Assembly: GCF_020400655.1 (NCBI RefSeq)
Contig: NZ_JAINRC010000020.1
Span: 62,001 to 126,000 of the forward strand
Reading direction: 5' to 3'
DNA: 64,000 bases
Source of the DNA: Streptomyces spinosus
Lineage (GTDB): Bacteria; Actinomycetota; Actinomycetes; Streptomycetales; Streptomycetaceae
Shown piece by piece: positions 48,466-57,003 of this stretch (its first letter is position 1; the number at the start of each line of letters is the position of its first letter). The notes beneath the pieces are model-generated. The model saw only the letters and a program-made list of their open reading frames with translations. It was not told the DNA's origin and did not search any database. The translations under genes and the position numbers were made by a program.

Positions 48466-48662
48466 TCATCTGTGCCGGAACAGGTGGCGCGCCACGCCGC
48501 TCGGGCTGGGGAGGGCCTCCAGGCGGAACCGGTCGAGCAGCTCATCGGGTGACTCCCGGTGACGTAGTCCGGACCCCGGCTCCACCGGCGAGACCGCCAC
48601 CTGCACGGTGTCGACGAGGCCGGCGTCGAGGAACTGCCGGATGGTGGTGACGCCGGAGCACC
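48466..48662 (-). pseudogene. Truncated dihydrofolate reductase-like (RibD C-terminal family) gene remnant
   Basis: Only the last 64 or so residues remain. GVTTIRQFLDAGLVDTVQVAVSPVEPGSGLR and ELLDRFRLEALPSPSGVARHL (quoted in parts) match the C-terminus of the small DHFR-like proteins common in Streptomyces. The N-terminal about 120 residues, including the NADPH site, are missing. The break is exactly at the palindromic element at 48663-48753. Without a start codon or nucleotide-binding region it should be non-functional. Confidence 0.8.
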
Positions 48663-48753
48663 GGGGCCTCTCGTTCGGATCGTTCCGGGCCCGCGGGCCC
48701 TGGCACCGCTCCCTGATCCGGCCTGATCCGGCCTGATCCGGACGAAAGACCCT
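48663..48753. repeat. Palindromic dispersed element, copy 2 (91 bp)
   Basis: Aligns with the element at 13983-14144: shared GCGGGCCCTGGCACC, GCTCCCTGATCCGGCCTGAT and ACGAAAGACCCT. About 80 bp of the middle are absent and the left arm is diverged (GGGGCCTCTCGTTCGGATCG). GGCCTGATCC is repeated in tandem. Its right end provides the TAA stop of the hydrolase gene beyond it. Confidence 0.75.
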
Positions 48754-50690
48754 TAGGCGCCCCCCACCGCCGTCAGCAGGGCGAGCGGTGCGGCGGCGGA
48801 CCGGGCACCCCGCCCGCACGCGTGCGGATACGGCACCGGCGAACCGTGCGGAGCACGCCCGTACCCGGCCAGTACCTCCGGCAACCGGTGCCCGCCCACC
48901 GTCGCCGCGTCGATCAGGGCGTGGGCGACCGTGCGGGCCTCGTCGTGCAGCCCGTACCGCGCCAGGCCCAGCGCGATCAGCGCGTTGTCATGGGGCCAGA
49001 CGGACCCCCGGTGGTGGGACAGCGGGTGGTACGCGGCCTGGCCGGAGGCCAGCGTGCGGACGCCCCAGCCCGAGAAGAAGTCCGGCTCCAGCAGCCGCCG
49101 GCCCACCACCTCGCCGTACTCCTTGTCCAGCAGCCCCGACCACAGCAGGTGCCCGGCGTCGGACGCCAGCGCGTCGATCTGCCGGCCCCGCCCGTCCAGG
49201 GCCAGCGCCGGGAAGGACCGCTCCCGCATCCAGAAGTCCCGCTGGAACCGGTCCCGGAGGTCGGCCGCCGCCTGTTCCAGCAGCGCGGCGTACGTCTCGT
49301 CCCCCCACACCGTCCGCGCCACCCCGGCCGTGCGGCGCAGCGCGTCGTAAGCGTAGCCCTGGGCGCCCGCCGCCATCACCGCGCCGGTGGGCCGGGTGCC
49401 GTCGGCACAGCAGATCGCGCCGGGCGAGTCCTTCCAGTTCTGGTTGGCGAGGCCGCCCTCGTCGGCGCGGTAGACGAGGTAGCCGCGCGAGGTCAGGCCG
49501 CCGTGGTCGAGCATCCAGCCGACGGCGGCCCGGGCGTGCGGTTCCAGGCGCCGGGCCGGCTCCGTGTCCCCCGTCCGCTCGACGTACGCGCCGAGCAGGA
49601 TCAGGAAGAGCGGGGTGGCGTCGACCGAGCCGTAGTAGCGGCCGAACGGCACCTGGCCGAAGTGGGCCAGCTCGCCGTGGCGTACCTCGTGCACGATCTT
49701 GCCGGGCTGGGCGACCGGGGACCCGTCGGTGCCGGTGGCCTGGGTGGCGGCCAGGGCGAGGAGCGTGGCGGCGGCGGAGCGGGGGTGGTACGGCAGCACG
49801 AACAGGGAGGTGAGGAGCGCGTCGCGGCCGAGCAGGGTGAGGAACCAGGGGGCGCCGGCCGCCGGTACGCGCAGGTCCTCGCCGTCCGGCCCGGTGGCCG
49901 GGACCTGGAGCGCCGCCAGATCGGCGAGGCCCCGGGCGCAGGCGGCGGCCAGCTCAGGCCAGCCGGTCGGGAAGGCCACGCCCTCCGTGAAGCGGGCTTC
50001 CTCGGCGAGGAGGTGCTCCTGTACGGCGGCGGGGGCGCGGGGCACGCGCAGGGCGCGCTTCTCGCCGTGCGGGCGGGCGATCACCCGCAGCAGCAGCTCG
50101 GTCGTGCCGTGGGGCGCGAGGCCGAGGGTCCACACCAGGCGGCGGGCGCCGGTGCCGGTCTCCTCCACGGCGTCGGGGGCCGGGTCGGCCGTGATGGTCG
50201 TACAGGACCGCCACTCGGCGCGCCGGTAGGTGAACTCGATGCCGTCCGGCAGGACGTCGCGGGAGCGCAGGGCGCCGGGCTTGGCGTAGGTGCGGTGGTC
50301 GGAGCGGAGCTCGAACTGGTCGGTGAAGTCGGCGTCGACGGTGAGCGCGAGCCGCACGGTGGTGGGCACCGGGCGGTTGCTGGTGACCTTCACGGACTCC
50401 ACGAAGGAGCTGTCCCCGACGGCCTGTTCACGGAAGAGGGTGTACGCCGGGGGCTCCTGCCGGCCGCCGCGCGGGACCAGCACACAGCGGGCCTCGTCCC
50501 CGTCCGTGACCGGTGTGAGCACCTCGGGCACCGCGCCGTCGAGGGTGAGCTGCCAGCGGCTGAGGTGCCGGGCGTCCCGGACGAACAACCCGTCCGGGGA
50601 ACTGCCGCCCCGCACCCCGCTGATGTCGCCACGGTCGCCCACGGCGGCGAAGGTGGCGCCGTGCACGAGCAGATGATGCCGGTCCGTCAT
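48753..50690 (-). CDS. Amylo-alpha-1,6-glucosidase/glycogen debranching-type protein
   Basis: A 645-residue protein with an N-terminal debranching-enzyme beta domain (GDE_N_bis type: FVRDARHLSRWQLTLDG, about residues 35-50) and a C-terminal (alpha/alpha)6 barrel with APWFLTLLGRDALLTSLF and HRGSVWPHDNALIALGLARYG. The catalytic acids lie in such segments in the family. It overlaps the upstream MGH1-like hydrolase gene by ATGA, so both are translated together, and a divergent ROK regulator likely controls both. No signal peptide, so it acts in the cytoplasm. The precise sugar is unknown. Confidence 0.83.
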   Translation of the reverse strand: MTDRHHLLVHGATFAAVGDRGDISGVRGGSSPDGLFVRDARHLSRWQLTLDGAVPEVLTPVTDGDEARCVLVPRGGRQEPPAYTLFREQAVGDSSFVESVKVTSNRPVPTTVRLALTVDADFTDQFELRSDHRTYAKPGALRSRDVLPDGIEFTYRRAEWRSCTTITADPAPDAVEETGTGARRLVWTLGLAPHGTTELLLRVIARPHGEKRALRVPRAPAAVQEHLLAEEARFTEGVAFPTGWPELAAACARGLADLAALQVPATGPDGEDLRVPAAGAPWFLTLLGRDALLTSLFVLPYHPRSAAATLLALAATQATGTDGSPVAQPGKIVHEVRHGELAHFGQVPFGRYYGSVDATPLFLILLGAYVERTGDTEPARRLEPHARAAVGWMLDHGGLTSRGYLVYRADEGGLANQNWKDSPGAICCADGTRPTGAVMAAGAQGYAYDALRRTAGVARTVWGDETYAALLEQAAADLRDRFQRDFWMRERSFPALALDGRGRQIDALASDAGHLLWSGLLDKEYGEVVGRRLLEPDFFSGWGVRTLASGQAAYHPLSHHRGSVWPHDNALIALGLARYGLHDEARTVAHALIDAATVGGHRLPEVLAGYGRAPHGSPVPYPHACGRGARSAAAPLALLTAVGGA

Positions 50691-52270
50691 TCCCGGTCCC
50701 CTCCTCTGTCACTCCTGTCGAACGTTCCGGTGTCCGTGGGGGGTACGCCTTTTTGTCCGCTCTTGTCCAGATGTTGACGCTCGTGGTGCGCGGCCGGCCG
50801 GTGGCACAGGTCGAGCGCGAGGGCCGCCGTCCAGCTGAAGCCGCCGGCTCCGCAGGGCGCGCCGGTGTACGGGTCGACGTACTCCGCGAAGTCGGTGGCG
50901 CCGGCGAGGTCCAGCACGGCCCGGCGCAGGGCGTCGGCCGCCGCCGTCTCACCGTGGGTGCGCAGGCCCCGCTCCAGCAGCCAGCCCGTGTTGAACCAGG
51001 CCGGCCCGCGCCAGTAGCGGTGCGGGTCGAAGGCCGCGCCGAGCAGGTCGTAACTGGGCACGAGCCGGGTGCGGTCACCGACCGAGAAGTGCGGCCCGCG
51101 CAGGGTACGGACGAGGGTGGCGGCGATGCCGCGGGGGAGTCCGGGCAGGACCAGCGGCACCAATCCGGAGACGGCGCGCTCGCGGAGGAGGCGGGAACGC
51201 CCCGAGCCGCCGTGCCCGGGGGAGGGGAGGGGCGCGGGGCCGGTGCCGGAAGGATCCTGCCCCGGACCGGAGTGACCCCGCACGGGGGCGGCGTCCTCGT
51301 CCCGCAGGTCCCGGCACAGGAACATCCCCGCCTCCGCGTCCCACAGCCGCTCCACCAGCGTCGCCGTCAGCCGGTGCGCGCGGGCCCGGCGGGCGGAGCC
51401 GGACGCCCCCAGTTCCTCGGCGATCCGGGCCAGCGCGAGCTCGGAGGCGATGAGGAGGGCGTTGAACGCCGGGTCCTCCACGGCGAACTCGCCGCCGCCG
51501 TCCGCGTACCCGGCGTCCCGGTAGTCCGCGGCCAGCCGCACGTACCGCCCGTAGTCCAGGTCCGTCGGCCGGTCCCCGGCCGCGCCGTGCTCGAGGTCGG
51601 CGCGACGGAAGGAGTGGGCCGGGGCCGGGGTGATCCGGGCCAGCGGGGCGTCCCAGCAGGGGCTGTTGTCCATGCCCTGCTCCCAGGGGTGGACCACGCA
51701 GACCAGTCCGGCACCGCCCAGGTCCCGGCGGTGCAGCAGGTACCGGTGCCAGGCGGCCAGCCGCGGGTGGACGCGGGCCAGGAAGCCGCGGGCCCGGGAC
51801 AGCCGGGGGTCGGCGCGGTGCACCAGCCAGGCCGCCAGCGCGTGCACTGGTGGCTGCACGATGCCGGAGGTCTGTAGCGTGCGCGAGGCGCCCGCCGTGC
51901 GCCCGGCGGTGGAGGAGCGCCAGAAGTCGGGGCTCGGGAAGTACGCGTCGAGCGGTACGGAGGGGTTGAACACGATGTGCGGGACGCGGCCGTCGGCCCA
52001 CTGGGCCGCGAGCAGCGTCTCCAGTTCCGTCTGGGCCCGCCGGGGCGAGACGTGCCGCAGCCCGATGGCGATGAACGCCGAATCCCAGGACCACTGGTGC
52101 GGGTACAGGGCGCGGGAGGGCACCGTCGACGCGCCGGTCCAGTTCGCCTCCAGCACCCCGGCGGCCCTCGCGGGCAGGGACGTCGGGACCGGGGTGGCGG
52201 CCGTGGCCGGTGGATCGTATGCCGTCTCGTACGGGGTGGAACGGGCAGTGAGCTGGGCGGTGCGGTCCAC
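50687..52270 (-). CDS. MGH1-like glycoside hydrolase (GH63-type, glucosylglycerate/mannosylglycerate hydrolase-like)
   Basis: A predicted 527-residue cytosolic (alpha/alpha)6-barrel hydrolase. YPHQWSWDSAFIAIGLRHVSP (N-terminal part), WEQGMDNSPCWD (acidic active-site region) and RYWRGPAWFNTGWLLERGL are landmarks of the MGH1/GH63 group, which cleaves glucosylglycerate, mannosylglycerate or alpha-glucosides. GTG 52270 has GGGGAG upstream; the open frame continues further but only into the promoter region. A Gly/Ser/Pro-rich insertion around HSGPGQDPSGTGP is likely a loop. It is the first gene of a two-gene operon with the debranching-type protein. Confidence 0.8.
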   Translation of the reverse strand: MDRTAQLTARSTPYETAYDPPATAATPVPTSLPARAAGVLEANWTGASTVPSRALYPHQWSWDSAFIAIGLRHVSPRRAQTELETLLAAQWADGRVPHIVFNPSVPLDAYFPSPDFWRSSTAGRTAGASRTLQTSGIVQPPVHALAAWLVHRADPRLSRARGFLARVHPRLAAWHRYLLHRRDLGGAGLVCVVHPWEQGMDNSPCWDAPLARITPAPAHSFRRADLEHGAAGDRPTDLDYGRYVRLAADYRDAGYADGGGEFAVEDPAFNALLIASELALARIAEELGASGSARRARAHRLTATLVERLWDAEAGMFLCRDLRDEDAAPVRGHSGPGQDPSGTGPAPLPSPGHGGSGRSRLLRERAVSGLVPLVLPGLPRGIAATLVRTLRGPHFSVGDRTRLVPSYDLLGAAFDPHRYWRGPAWFNTGWLLERGLRTHGETAAADALRRAVLDLAGATDFAEYVDPYTGAPCGAGGFSWTAALALDLCHRPAAHHERQHLDKSGQKGVPPTDTGTFDRSDRGGDRE

Positions 52271-52342
52271 TCGGGGCTCCCCGAAGACGTCCGGCCGACG
52301 CGGTTCAGCCCCGGCCACCGTAGGGTTACGCCTATTTAACAC

Positions 52343-52372
52343 GCAAAACTCAATATGTAAGGCAAACTTGAG
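52343..52372. promoter_or_regulatory. Candidate ROK operator in divergent promoter region
   Basis: GCAAAACT (52343-52350) and GCAAACTT (52362-52369) are spaced 19 bp apart, and CTCAA...TTGAG forms an inverted repeat across 52349-52372. It is the only AT-rich patch in the 120-nt gap between the hydrolase pair and the ROK gene. Confidence 0.4.
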
Positions 52373-52390
52373 AAGCACAAGGGGGTGCGC

Positions 52391-53611
52391 ATGACCGGAC
52401 GTCCGGGAAGGACCGGCAAGAGCGGGAGCCAGGCGGGTGCCGGCGACCTGCTCGAACTGGTGCGCAGCGGGCGGGCCGTGACACGCGGCGCGCTCCAGCA
52501 GGCGACCGGACTGTCCCGGGCCACCGTCGGCCAGCGCCTGGACCGGCTGTTCCGGGCGGGCTGGCTGCGCGAGGGCGCCGGCGGCCCGGTCGACTCGCCG
52601 CTCGGCGGACGCCCCTCCATCACCCTGGAGTTCGACGACTCCCACGCCGTGGTCCTCGCCGCCGACCTGGACACCCGGCACGCCCGCGCGGCCGTCCTCA
52701 CCCTGACCGGCGAGATCCTCGCCGAGCAGGCCGGCACGCTGGTGGTCGAGGACGGCCCCGACGCGGTCCTCGGCGAGCTGGGCCACTGGTTCGCCGAGCT
52801 GCTGGCCAAGGCGGGGCGGAGCGCCGGGGAGGTGTGCGGGATCGGGCTGGCGGTGCCGGGCCCGGTGGACAGCGAGACGGGCCGGGTGGTCCAGCCGCCG
52901 ATCATGCCGGGCTGGGACGGCTACGACATACCGGGCCGGCTCTCCCGTGCCCTCACCGACCGCACCGGAGCCCCCGCGGTCCCGGTACTGGTCGACAACG
53001 ACGCCAACCTCATGGCGTACGGCGAACAGCGCACCGGGCACCCCGACTGCCGGGCCTTCGTCCTGGTCAAGGTGTCGACGGGCATCGGTGCCGGGGTGGT
53101 GGTGGACGGTTCGCTCTACCGGGGCGTCGACGGCGGCGCGGGCGACATCGGGCACATCCGCGTCGGCGCCGACGCGCTGTGCCGGTGCGGCTCCTACGGC
53201 TGTCTCGCGGCGGTGGCGAGCGGCGGCGCCGTGGCCCGCCGGCTGGCCGCCGCGGGGGTGCCGGCCGCCTCCGGCTCGGACGTGCGGGACCTGCTGGCCG
53301 CCGGGCACCCGGAGGCCGCCGCGCTGGCCCGTGAGGCCGGGCGGCAGGTCGGGGACGTGCTGGCGACGGTCGTGACCCTGCTGAACCCGGGCGTGCTGAT
53401 GATCGCGGGTGACCTGGCCGGAACGCCCTTCCTGACCGGCGTGCGCGAGCTGCTCTACCAGCGGGCGCTGCCCCGCTCCACGGGCCACCTGGCCGTCGTC
53501 ACCTCGCGGCTCGGCGACCGGGCCGGGCTGATCGGCGCCGGCGCGCTGGTGGTGGAGCACCTGTACGCGCCGGACCGGGTGGAGCAGCGGCTGTCGGAGA
53601 TGGGTGTGTGA
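52391..53611 (+). CDS. ROK family transcriptional regulator
   Basis: A 406-residue regulator with an N-terminal winged HTH (VTRGALQQATGLSRATVGQRL, given in part; about residues 30-50) and a sugar-kinase-like ROK domain. VLAADLDTRHARAAV is the phosphate-binding start, VPVLVDNDANLMAYGE the sugar site, and GHIRVGADALCRCGSYGCLAAVAS contains the ROK zinc motif CxCGxxGCxE/A. ATG 52391 has GGGGG upstream. Divergent from the hydrolase pair, which it probably represses until a sugar inducer binds. Confidence 0.9.
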   Translation: MTGRPGRTGKSGSQAGAGDLLELVRSGRAVTRGALQQATGLSRATVGQRLDRLFRAGWLREGAGGPVDSPLGGRPSITLEFDDSHAVVLAADLDTRHARAAVLTLTGEILAEQAGTLVVEDGPDAVLGELGHWFAELLAKAGRSAGEVCGIGLAVPGPVDSETGRVVQPPIMPGWDGYDIPGRLSRALTDRTGAPAVPVLVDNDANLMAYGEQRTGHPDCRAFVLVKVSTGIGAGVVVDGSLYRGVDGGAGDIGHIRVGADALCRCGSYGCLAAVASGGAVARRLAAAGVPAASGSDVRDLLAAGHPEAAALAREAGRQVGDVLATVVTLLNPGVLMIAGDLAGTPFLTGVRELLYQRALPRSTGHLAVVTSRLGDRAGLIGAGALVVEHLYAPDRVEQRLSEMGV

Positions 53612-53751
53612 CAGGGCTGTCACCGCTCCTGGCGGGTGTCCGCGGGGCGGTCCGCATGGTGGAACCGAGCGGTCTGTGGCAGCGTGATTCTCGCCACCCT
53701 TGATAAGGGTTGCGCTCAGATGAGCGGATCAAGCACGGCTGCACTTCCTCA

Positions 53752-53776
53752 AGGGGTGGCACTCGGTGCCACCTCT
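53752..53776. terminator. Hairpin after the ROK gene
   Basis: GGTGGCAC-TCG-GTGCCACC, extended by AAGG/TCTT pairing to about 12 bp. It lies 140 nt after the ROK stop and 254 nt before ppdK. It may be a terminator or part of the ppdK 5' region; no T-tract. Confidence 0.55.
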
Positions 53777-53955
53777 TGATCGTTCATCGATCGAAATCAG
53801 TCGTGCCACGACGTGCTCACATGAGCATAAAATTGCACCTGTGGGCACCGCCGTCTTCAAGAAGTGAAAACATAAGCCCCGCTTCGCTTGCCAAGCCTTG
53901 ACTTTCGATCCGCTGGCGGACGGGTGGTTACAGGCGCATGACGCGCAAGTGGCCG

Positions 53956-53980
53956 TACCCAGGCACCTTCGATCTGGGTA
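53956..53980. promoter_or_regulatory. TACCCAG-N11-CTGGGTA inverted repeat before ppdK
   Basis: A perfect 7-bp inverted repeat whose right arm runs into GGTATGTT, a possible -10 region. It sits 50 nt before the ppdK start. Could be an operator for a regulator of carbon flux or a hairpin at the start of the mRNA. Confidence 0.5.
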
Positions 53981-54029
53981 TGTTCCTCGCCATCAGGGCA
54001 GCCACCGTGGCCTCAAGGAGTCGAGACCC

Positions 54030-56750
54030 GTGTCGGAAAACAAAGAACCCCAGGCAGCGAAGTTCGTTTACGACTTCACCGAGGGCAACAAGGACCTCAA
54101 GGACCTGCTCGGCGGCAAGGGTGCCAATCTGGCCGAGATGACCAACCTGGGTCTCCCGGTCCCTCCCGGCTTCACGATCACCACGGAGGCCTGCAAGGTC
54201 TACCTGGACAGCGGCGAGGAGCCCGCGGCACTCCGTGACGAGGTGAGTGCGCACCTCGAAGCCCTCGAAGCGAAGATGGGCAAGAAGCTCGGCCAGGCCG
54301 ACGACCCGCTGCTCGTCTCCGTCCGCTCCGGTGCGAAGTTCTCCATGCCCGGCATGATGGACACGGTCCTGAACATCGGCCTGTCCGACAAGTCGGTGCA
54401 GGGCCTGGCGGCCCAGGCCGGCGACGAGCGGTTCGCCTGGGACTCCTACCGCCGCCTCATCCAGATGTTCGGCAAGACCGTCCTCGGCGTCGACGGCGAC
54501 CTCTTCGAGGAGGCCCTCGACAAGGCGAAGGCCGCCAAGAAGGTGGCCGTCGACACCGACCTGGAGGCCGCGGACCTGAAGAAGCTGGTCACCACCTTCA
54601 AGAAGATCGTCAAGAAGGAGGCCGGCCGGGACTTCCCGCAGGACCCGCGCGAGCAGATGGACCTCGCCATCAAGGCGGTCTTCGACTCCTGGAACGGCGA
54701 CCGCGCCAAGCTGTACCGGCGCCAGGAACGCATCCCGCACGACCTGGGCACGGCCGTCAACGTCTGCTCGATGGTGTTCGGCAACCTCGGCCCCGACTCC
54801 GGCACCGGTGTCGCCTTCACCCGCGACCCCGCCTCCGGCCATCAGGGCGTCTACGGCGACTACCTGCAGAACGCCCAGGGCGAGGACGTGGTCGCCGGCA
54901 TCCGCAACACCGTGCCGCTCGCCGAGCTGGAGCAGATCGACAAGAAGTCGTACGACCAGCTCATGCAGATCATGGAGACCCTGGAGAACCACTACAAGGA
55001 TCTCTGCGACATCGAGTTCACCATCGAGCGCGGCCAGCTCTGGATGCTCCAGACGCGCGTCGGCAAGCGCACGGCGGGCGCGGCCTTCCGCATCGCCACC
55101 CAGCTGGTGGACCAGGGCCTCATCGACGAGACGGAGGCGCTCCAGCGCGTCACCGGCGCCCAGCTCGCCCAGCTGATGTTCCCGCGCTTCGACGAGCAGG
55201 CGAAGGTCGAGCAGGTCGCCCGGGGCATCGCGGCCTCGCCGGGCGCGGCGGTCGGCAAGGCGGTCTTCGACTCGTACACCGCGGTCAAGTGGTCCCGTTC
55301 GGGCGAGAAGGTGATCCTGGTCCGCCGGGAGACCAACCCCGACGACCTGGACGGCATGATCGCGGCCGAGGGCATCCTCACCTCCCGCGGCGGCAAGACC
55401 TCCCACGCGGCCGTCGTCGCCCGCGGCATGGGCAAGACCTGCGTCTGCGGCGCGGAGGAGCTGGAGGTCGACACCAAGCGCCGCCGGATGACGGTGCCCG
55501 GCGGACACGTCGTGGAGGAGGGCGACCTGATCTCCATCGACGGCTCGACCGGCAAGGTCTACCTGGGCGAGGTCCCGGTCGTGCCCTCCCCGGTGGTGGA
55601 GTACTTCGAGGGCCGTATGCACCCGGGCGCCGACGACGCCGACGAGCTGGTCGAGGCGGTCCACCGCATGATGGCCTTCGCCGACCGCAAGCGCCGCCTG
55701 CGGGTGCGCGCCAACGCGGACAACGCCGAGGACGCGCTGCGCGCCCGCCGCTTCGGTGCCCAGGGCATCGGCCTGTGCCGCACGGAGCACATGTTCCTCG
55801 GCGACCGCCGTGAGCTGGTCGAACGCCTGATCCTCGCCGACACCCAGGACGAGCGCGAGGAGTCCCTGAAGGCCCTGCTGCCCCTGCAGAAGAAGGACTT
55901 CGTCGAACTCTTCGAGGCGATGGACGGACTCCCGGTGACGATCCGTCTCCTGGACCCGCCGCTGCACGAGTTCCTGCCGGACATCACGGAACTCTCCGTC
56001 CGCGTGGCCCTCGCCGAGTCCCGCCAGGAGCCGCACGAGAACGAGCTGCGCCTGCTCCAGGCCGTGCACCGGCTGCACGAGCAGAACCCGATGCTGGGCC
56101 TGCGCGGCGTACGCCTGGGCCTGGTCATCCCCGGCCTGTTCACCATGCAGGTCCGGGCCATCGCGGAAGCGGCGGCCGAGCGCAAGGCGGCCAAGGGCGA
56201 CCCGCGCGCGGAGATCATGATCCCGCTCGTCGGTACGGTCCAGGAGCTGGAGATCGTCCGCGAGGAGGCGGACCAGGTGATCGCCGAGGTCGAGGCGGCG
56301 ACCGGTACGCGGCTGAAGCTGGCGATCGGCACGATGATCGAGCTGCCGCGGGCCGCCCTGACCGCCGGCCAGATCGCCGAGGCGGCGGAGTTCTTCTCCT
56401 TCGGCACGAACGACCTGACGCAGACGGTGTGGGGCTTCAGCCGGGACGACGTGGAGGCCTCGTTCTTCACGGCGTACCTGGAGAAGGGCATCTTCGGCGT
56501 CAGCCCGTTCGAGACGATCGACAAGGACGGCGTCGGCTCCCTGGTGAAGGCGGCCGCCGAAGCGGGCCGTCGTACCCGCCCCGACCTCAAGCTCGGCGTC
56601 TGCGGCGAGCACGGCGGTGACCCGGAGTCGGTCCACTTCTTCCACGAGGCCGGCCTGGACTACGTCTCCTGCTCCCCGTTCCGCATCCCGGTCGCCCGCC
56701 TGGAGGCGGGCCGCGCGGCCACCCAGTCGGCGGGCAGCGACCACCGCTGA
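54030..56750 (+). CDS. ppdK: Pyruvate, phosphate dikinase
   Basis: A 906-residue enzyme interconverting pyruvate + ATP + Pi and phosphoenolpyruvate + AMP + PPi. The N-terminal ATP-grasp domain starts KFVYDFTEGNKDLKDLLGGKG. The phosphorylated His is in TSRGGKTSHAAVVARGMGK (about residues 447-465), and the C-terminal PEP/pyruvate barrel has GTNDLTQ and GVCGEHGGDP. GTG 54030 follows AAGGAG. Full length for the family. Two strong hairpins follow. It probably links glycolysis and gluconeogenesis. Confidence 0.97.
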   Translation: MSENKEPQAAKFVYDFTEGNKDLKDLLGGKGANLAEMTNLGLPVPPGFTITTEACKVYLDSGEEPAALRDEVSAHLEALEAKMGKKLGQADDPLLVSVRSGAKFSMPGMMDTVLNIGLSDKSVQGLAAQAGDERFAWDSYRRLIQMFGKTVLGVDGDLFEEALDKAKAAKKVAVDTDLEAADLKKLVTTFKKIVKKEAGRDFPQDPREQMDLAIKAVFDSWNGDRAKLYRRQERIPHDLGTAVNVCSMVFGNLGPDSGTGVAFTRDPASGHQGVYGDYLQNAQGEDVVAGIRNTVPLAELEQIDKKSYDQLMQIMETLENHYKDLCDIEFTIERGQLWMLQTRVGKRTAGAAFRIATQLVDQGLIDETEALQRVTGAQLAQLMFPRFDEQAKVEQVARGIAASPGAAVGKAVFDSYTAVKWSRSGEKVILVRRETNPDDLDGMIAAEGILTSRGGKTSHAAVVARGMGKTCVCGAEELEVDTKRRRMTVPGGHVVEEGDLISIDGSTGKVYLGEVPVVPSPVVEYFEGRMHPGADDADELVEAVHRMMAFADRKRRLRVRANADNAEDALRARRFGAQGIGLCRTEHMFLGDRRELVERLILADTQDEREESLKALLPLQKKDFVELFEAMDGLPVTIRLLDPPLHEFLPDITELSVRVALAESRQEPHENELRLLQAVHRLHEQNPMLGLRGVRLGLVIPGLFTMQVRAIAEAAAERKAAKGDPRAEIMIPLVGTVQELEIVREEADQVIAEVEAATGTRLKLAIGTMIELPRAALTAGQIAEAAEFFSFGTNDLTQTVWGFSRDDVEASFFTAYLEKGIFGVSPFETIDKDGVGSLVKAAAEAGRRTRPDLKLGVCGEHGGDPESVHFFHEAGLDYVSCSPFRIPVARLEAGRAATQSAGSDHR

Positions 56751-56762
56751 CCCACCCGGTCC

Positions 56763-56811
56763 CCGGAGCCGCCGTCGGTCCCCGACCCTCACCGATCGGC
56801 GGCGGCTCCGG
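56763..56811 (+). terminator. First hairpin after ppdK
   Basis: A 12-bp perfect stem CCGGAGCCGCCG with its complement and a 25-nt loop, starting 13 nt after the ppdK stop. Confidence 0.7.
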
Positions 56812-56823
56812 CGCACGAAAGAG

Positions 56824-56860
56824 GAGGGGCGACACCCCGGTGCGGGGGGTGTCGCCCCTC
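56824..56860 (+). terminator. Second, strong hairpin after ppdK
   Basis: A perfect 15-bp stem GAGGGGCGACACCCC with its complement and a 7-nt loop. It probably isolates ppdK from the ABC operon that starts at 57004. Confidence 0.8.
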
Positions 56861-57003
56861 TGTGCGCTGACGTACGGCCGGACCGGCCGGCTGCGGGACC
56901 TCTCCCGGGAGCGGTGACACACGGCCGCAACTCGTCTTTCGTAATCGGGGCGCATGGTTGATCGTTGGGCCGTGCATCGATGACGGACGTCAGGGGGCAC
57001 ACG

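Larger units (their letters stand above)
53612..54029. other. 418-nt intergenic region before ppdK
   Basis: No gene is supported; a 63-codon frame at 53710-53901 lacks a ribosome site and family features. The region is AT-richer than its surroundings. It contains the hairpin at 53752-53776, TTGACT at 53898, and an inverted repeat at 53956-53980 ending in a TATGTT-like -10 box. Confidence 0.6.

Noticed and set aside
53710-53901. 63-codon ORF before ppdK
   Set aside because: No ribosome site or recognisable family; overlaps a hairpin and AT-rich promoter-like sequence.
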